From contig DJGJ01000045.1 in assembly GCA_002432715.1 (NCBI GenBank), positions 1 to 32,685 on the forward strand: a DNA stretch of 32,685 nt. Reading direction: 5' to 3'. Both the position numbers and the translations under genes were made by a program. The DNA is from Sphaerochaeta sp. UBA5849 (GTDB lineage Bacteria > Spirochaetota > Spirochaetia > Sphaerochaetales > Sphaerochaetaceae). The notes beneath the pieces were generated by a model. That model did no database searches and was not told the origin of the DNA. It saw only the letters and a program-made list of their open reading frames with translations. Below, piece by piece: positions 31,682-32,685 of this stretch (position 1 is its first letter; each line of letters starts with the position of its first letter).

Positions 31682-32667
31682 GAAAGGTATTGCTCGTTGC
31701 TGTTGTCCTTGTCTGTGTATTCTTCGCTTGTCGCAAAGAGGAAACAAGCCATCCTGAATTGGTCCTCCGCTATGCCGATAATCAGGGGCACGGGTACCCA
31801 ACGGTTGAAGCGGCAAAATATATGGCTGAACTGGTGAAAGAGCGGACCGGCGGGAAAATCGAGATCAGGGTGTATCCGGACAGTGTATTGGGATCGGAAA
31901 ACAGTGTGATGGAGCAGATGGTCTACGGGGGCATCGACATGTCCCGGTTCTCATTGGGCACGCTTTCCCAATTTTTCCCCGAGCTTTGGACGCTCCAATT
32001 GCCCTACCTCTATACCGACAGCGCCCATATGTGGCGGGTTCTCGATGGAGAGATCGGTGATATGTATCTGCAAGGCATGTCCGACAAAGGTCTTGTGGGA
32101 TTGGCGTGGTATGACGCCGGGGCCAGGAGTTTCTATACCAGAATGCCGATCTCCAGCGTCTCTTCACTCAAAGGCCTGACCATCCGTGTCCAAGAGAATG
32201 ACATGATGAGCCGTACCATCGAACTGCTTGGTGCCAAGGCGGTGCAGATTCCCTATGGGGATGTGTACTCTGCGCTTCAGAAACTGCGCATCGACGGGGC
32301 TGAGAACAACCTTCCAAGCTATGTATTCATGGATCACAACCAAGCGGCGCCTTACTTCTATCAAGATGAACACTTCAGGCTCCCCGAGGTTGTGATGATA
32401 AGCAACGATGCCCGGAAGAAGGTGGAAGCTGTCGATCCGGCCTTTGTCAATCTCATCACCGAGTGTGCCAAGGAAAGCGGTTTCTATGAGCGAAAGCTCT
32501 GGCAGGAAGAAGAAAAGCGGGCGTATGAGGAGGCTGTGCAATCAGGGGTGAAGTTCACCATTCCCGGTGAGGACGACATGCTTGCCCTGAAGAAAGCCAT
32601 GGAGCCTCTGTACCAGGAACTTGGCCCGAAGGAACAGGATATTGTTCAAAGGATTGGAGATACATAA
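31678..32667 (+). CDS. TRAP-type (DctP family) substrate-binding lipoprotein
   Basis: The 329-residue extracytoplasmic binding protein has a signal peptide ending VFFAC (lipidated C18), so it is membrane-anchored. DctP features are LVLRYADNQGHGYPTVEAAKYMAELVKERTGGKIEIRVYP, GSENSVMEQMVYGGIDM, and the LKGLTIRVQEN segment whose Arg usually pairs with a substrate carboxylate. Acidic sugars or dicarboxylates are typical ligands. It is coupled by ATGA to the response regulator. Small and large TRAP membrane subunits may follow beyond the window; if they do not, it could act as the ligand-sensing arm of the two-component system. Confidence 0.88.
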   Translation: MRKVLLVAVVLVCVFFACRKEETSHPELVLRYADNQGHGYPTVEAAKYMAELVKERTGGKIEIRVYPDSVLGSENSVMEQMVYGGIDMSRFSLGTLSQFFPELWTLQLPYLYTDSAHMWRVLDGEIGDMYLQGMSDKGLVGLAWYDAGARSFYTRMPISSVSSLKGLTIRVQENDMMSRTIELLGAKAVQIPYGDVYSALQKLRIDGAENNLPSYVFMDHNQAAPYFYQDEHFRLPEVVMISNDARKKVEAVDPAFVNLITECAKESGFYERKLWQEEEKRAYEEAVQSGVKFTIPGEDDMLALKKAMEPLYQELGPKEQDIVQRIGDT

Positions 32668-32685
32668 AGAGCCAATTTCAAAATG

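Noticed and set aside
1..32685. CRISPR arrays, tRNA or rRNA genes
   Set aside because: No regularly spaced direct repeats and no cloverleaf or rRNA-like stretches were seen; nearly all sequence is accounted for by protein genes or their remnants.

Overview
The window (32.7 kb, roughly half G+C) looks like a chromosomal segment of an anaerobic, Gram-negative-type spirochaete, probably close to Sphaerochaeta. The basis is the FabV/Ter-type enoyl reductase resembling the Treponema denticola enzyme, the many sugar and TRAP binding proteins, the anaerobic sulfatase-maturating enzyme, and the style of the signal peptides. The genus is an inference; the gene calls do not depend on it.

Layout. 1-1127: transposase of an IS630-family element (minus strand), cut by the window edge and split at an A8 run. 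1324-4087: a two-repeat lipoprotein, an anaerobic sulfatase-maturating radical SAM enzyme and a TSUP (TauE/SafE) permease. 4124-4412: decayed end of a chromate transporter. 4650-6655: a membrane GAF/GGDEF diguanylate cyclase convergent with a small membrane protein. 6765-7111: a decayed small gene. 7171-8220: a DUF6933/pRiA4b-type protein. 8235-10101: otnK-otnC, a two-gene acid-sugar module. 10107-16747 (minus strand): a sugar locus consisting of a LacI regulator, binding protein, two permeases, a cellobiose-2-epimerase-like protein, a PHP phosphoesterase and a broken HD hydrolase, nearly all linked by ATGA overlaps.

16930-26043 is the core of the window: a complete type II fatty-acid block in two divergent operons, fabH-D-G-F-Z-V (minus) and accB-C-D-A (plus). 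They are separated by about 150 bp containing two face-to-face promoters whose -35 boxes are the two halves of one perfect 14-bp palindrome. No acpP lies in the block, and FabV is its only enoyl reductase.

26040-32667: a MarR regulator with a MATE exporter, a HAD phosphatase, a YcxB-like protein, and an overlapping operon of YesM-type histidine kinase, YesN-type response regulator and DctP-type lipoprotein that runs to the window end. Four neighbouring genes here (27.8-29.4 kb) have a -10-like hexamer only 6-10 nt before the start codon and no Shine-Dalgarno sequence, which suggests leaderless transcripts. Most genes elsewhere in the window have visible GGAG-type ribosome sites.

No tRNA, rRNA or CRISPR array was seen.
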